NCBI RefSeq assembly: GCF_000525835.1
Contig: NZ_AODD01000002.1
Coordinates: forward strand, 186,001 to 250,000
Length of the DNA: 64,000 nucleotides
Source of the DNA: Listeria grandensis FSL F6-0971
GTDB lineage: Bacteria; Bacillota; Bacilli; Lactobacillales; Listeriaceae
Reading direction: 5' to 3'
Below are positions 62,787 through 64,000 of the stretch, one piece after another (the stretch's first letter is position 1; each line of letters opens with the position of its first letter). The translations under genes and the position numbers were made by a program. The notes under the pieces were generated by a model that worked only from the letters and a program-made list of their open reading frames with translations, was not told where the DNA came from and did not search any database.

Positions 62787-64000
62787 ATGAGTAGAGTTGC
62801 CCAAGTGATTGTGGATGTACCAGCGATGCAAGTCGATCGCCCTTTTGATTATTTGATCCCTGAAGCTTGGCGTGACGTTGTTTGCCCTGGTATGCGGGTT
62901 TCGGTACCGTTTGGAAATCGGGCGTTGCAAGGTTTTGTTGTAGGGATATCGGAAACGAGTGATTTCGCTAAGCTAAAAGAGATTCGGGAAATGATGGATT
63001 TGGCGCCGGTTTTGAATGCGGAGTTGTTGGAACTTGGTGATTGGATTGCGACAGAGACGCTCGCTTACCGGATTACAGCGTATCAGGCGATGCTCCCAGC
63101 GGCTTTGCGTGCGAAATATGAGAAGTATTTCGTTTTGCTCGATATGGAAAATGACGAGGCGGAGAGGCTTTTTGAAGGTTATGAAACGATGGATTGGAAA
63201 AAAGCGGAACAGCTTGGAGCCTTGCCTACATTGCAAAAGTGGATGAAGAACGGTCTCGTGGAGCTTGTTTATCAAGTGAAGACGAAGATTACGAAGAAGA
63301 CGGTTCGTGTGGCCAGATCGCTTGTCGGTGTGCAACAATTGGAGGATGCGATTGCGGGAATGCCGAAAGGGGCAAAAGCGCAAATCAAGGTTTTGCAGTT
63401 TTTCCAGGTGTTTGATGGCGAATATATAACGATGAAGGATTTACGGACGCGTTTACAGACGACGGATGCGACGGTTCAAAAGGTTGCGGCATTGGGGTTC
63501 ATTGCTATAGAAGATAAGCATGTGTCGCGAGATCCTTATGAAAATCACGATTTCAAGGCAAGTATACCGTTACCGTTGTTGCCAGATCAACAAGCGGCGC
63601 GAGATGCGATAGTGGCGTCGGCGAAAGTAGGAAAACAGGAAACGTTCTTACTGCATGGTGTGACAGGAAGCGGGAAAACCGAGATTTATTTGCAGTCGAT
63701 TGAGGCGGTGCTTGCGGAGGGGAAAGAGGCTATTGTACTCGTTCCGGAAATCGCGCTCACGCCGCAAATGGTGGAGCGATTTAAGAGCCGTTTTGGAGGC
63801 CAAGTGGCAGTACTTCACAGTGCGCTTTCGGCTGGTGAAAAATACGATGAGTGGCGCAGAATCGAGCAAGGGAAGGCAAAAGTCGTGGTTGGTGCGCGTT
63901 CTGCTGTTTTTGCACCGTTTTTGAAGCTTGGAATTATTATTATTGATGAGGAACATGAAACGAGTTATAAGCAGGAGGATAATCCGCGGTACCATGCGCG
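62787..64000 (+). CDS. priA: Primosomal replication helicase PriA, partial (cut by the window edge)
   Basis: Restarts stalled replication forks by binding D-loops and loading the replicative helicase. The frame is open from ATG 62787 to the window end (404 codons). N-terminal DNA-binding region AQVIVDVPAMQVDRPFDYLIP and PFGNRALQGFVVG; Walker A GVTGSGKTEIY; VPEIALTPQMVERF; DEEH box IIIIDEEHETSYKQED. The zinc-binding and C-terminal parts lie outside the window. One base separates it from coaBC. Confidence 0.96.
   Translation, partial: MSRVAQVIVDVPAMQVDRPFDYLIPEAWRDVVCPGMRVSVPFGNRALQGFVVGISETSDFAKLKEIREMMDLAPVLNAELLELGDWIATETLAYRITAYQAMLPAALRAKYEKYFVLLDMENDEAERLFEGYETMDWKKAEQLGALPTLQKWMKNGLVELVYQVKTKITKKTVRVARSLVGVQQLEDAIAGMPKGAKAQIKVLQFFQVFDGEYITMKDLRTRLQTTDATVQKVAALGFIAIEDKHVSRDPYENHDFKASIPLPLLPDQQAARDAIVASAKVGKQETFLLHGVTGSGKTEIYLQSIEAVLAEGKEAIVLVPEIALTPQMVERFKSRFGGQVAVLHSALSAGEKYDEWRRIEQGKAKVVVGARSAVFAPFLKLGIIIIDEEHETSYKQEDNPRYHA

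Overview
The window reads as a chromosomal segment of a Firmicute of the genus Listeria in the broad sense. The gene order degV, ypmR/ypmS-like, msrA, msrB, oxidoreductase, yozE, deoD, M15 carboxypeptidase, csoR, copA, copZ, ctpA, marR, metal ABC transporter, MATE, NCS2 permease, lspA, rluD, pyrR-P-B-C-AA-AB-K-D-F-E, rqcH, yicC, gmk, rpoZ, coaBC, priA follows, from memory, the L. monocytogenes lmo1864-lmo1824 backbone. Proteins, Gram-positive ribosome binding sites and moderately low GC agree. The species is not identifiable by eye. I see no rRNA, tRNA, CRISPR array or insertion sequence.

Backbone regions. 1-9.5 kb: hemolysin III (cut by the window edge), DegV, SGNH hydrolase, methionine sulfoxide reductases, oxidoreductase, purine nucleoside phosphorylase, carboxypeptidase, and a CsoR-controlled copper exporter. 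15-25 kb: copper chaperone, CtpA protease, MarR, an MntR-boxed manganese ABC transporter, MATE and purine permeases, LspA and RluD. 25-37 kb: a complete pyrimidine operon with PyrR attenuators before pyrR and pyrP. 52.5-56.6 kb and 61.6-64 kb: RqcH, YicC, Gmk, RpoZ, CoaBC and PriA (cut by the window edge).

Accessory insertions. (a) 9.8-15.2 kb, between copA and copZ: a secreted protein with Ig-like repeats, and a NadR-PnuC pair for nicotinamide riboside salvage. (b) 24.9-25.2 kb: a type I toxin-antitoxin-like pair, a 34-residue holin-like peptide facing a convergent RNA. (c) 37.5-52.5 kb: a lipase; a LacI-ABC-GH13-DUF1861-GH130-phosphohexomutase cluster that probably imports and phosphorolyses beta-mannosides; an M60-type mucinase with the same family of Ig-like repeats; a TfoX C-terminal-domain protein. 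(d) 56.6-61.4 kb, between rpoZ and coaBC: an ArsR/monooxygenase/nitroreductase redox cassette and an AT-rich Hachiman-like defence locus (hamA plus hamB helicase).

Caution on broken genes. At least eleven single-base frameshifts interrupt otherwise well-formed genes (hlyIII, mntB, MATE, lacI twice, M60 protease, rqcH, hamA three times, hamB). One further shift fuses lspA to rluD. Almost all are one extra base in a homopolymer run, and removing it restores a protein of normal family length. This looks like sequencing or assembly error, not mass gene decay. Two lesions do not fit that pattern: a missing base in the GH130 gene and a TGA in place of CGA in the phosphohexomutase gene.
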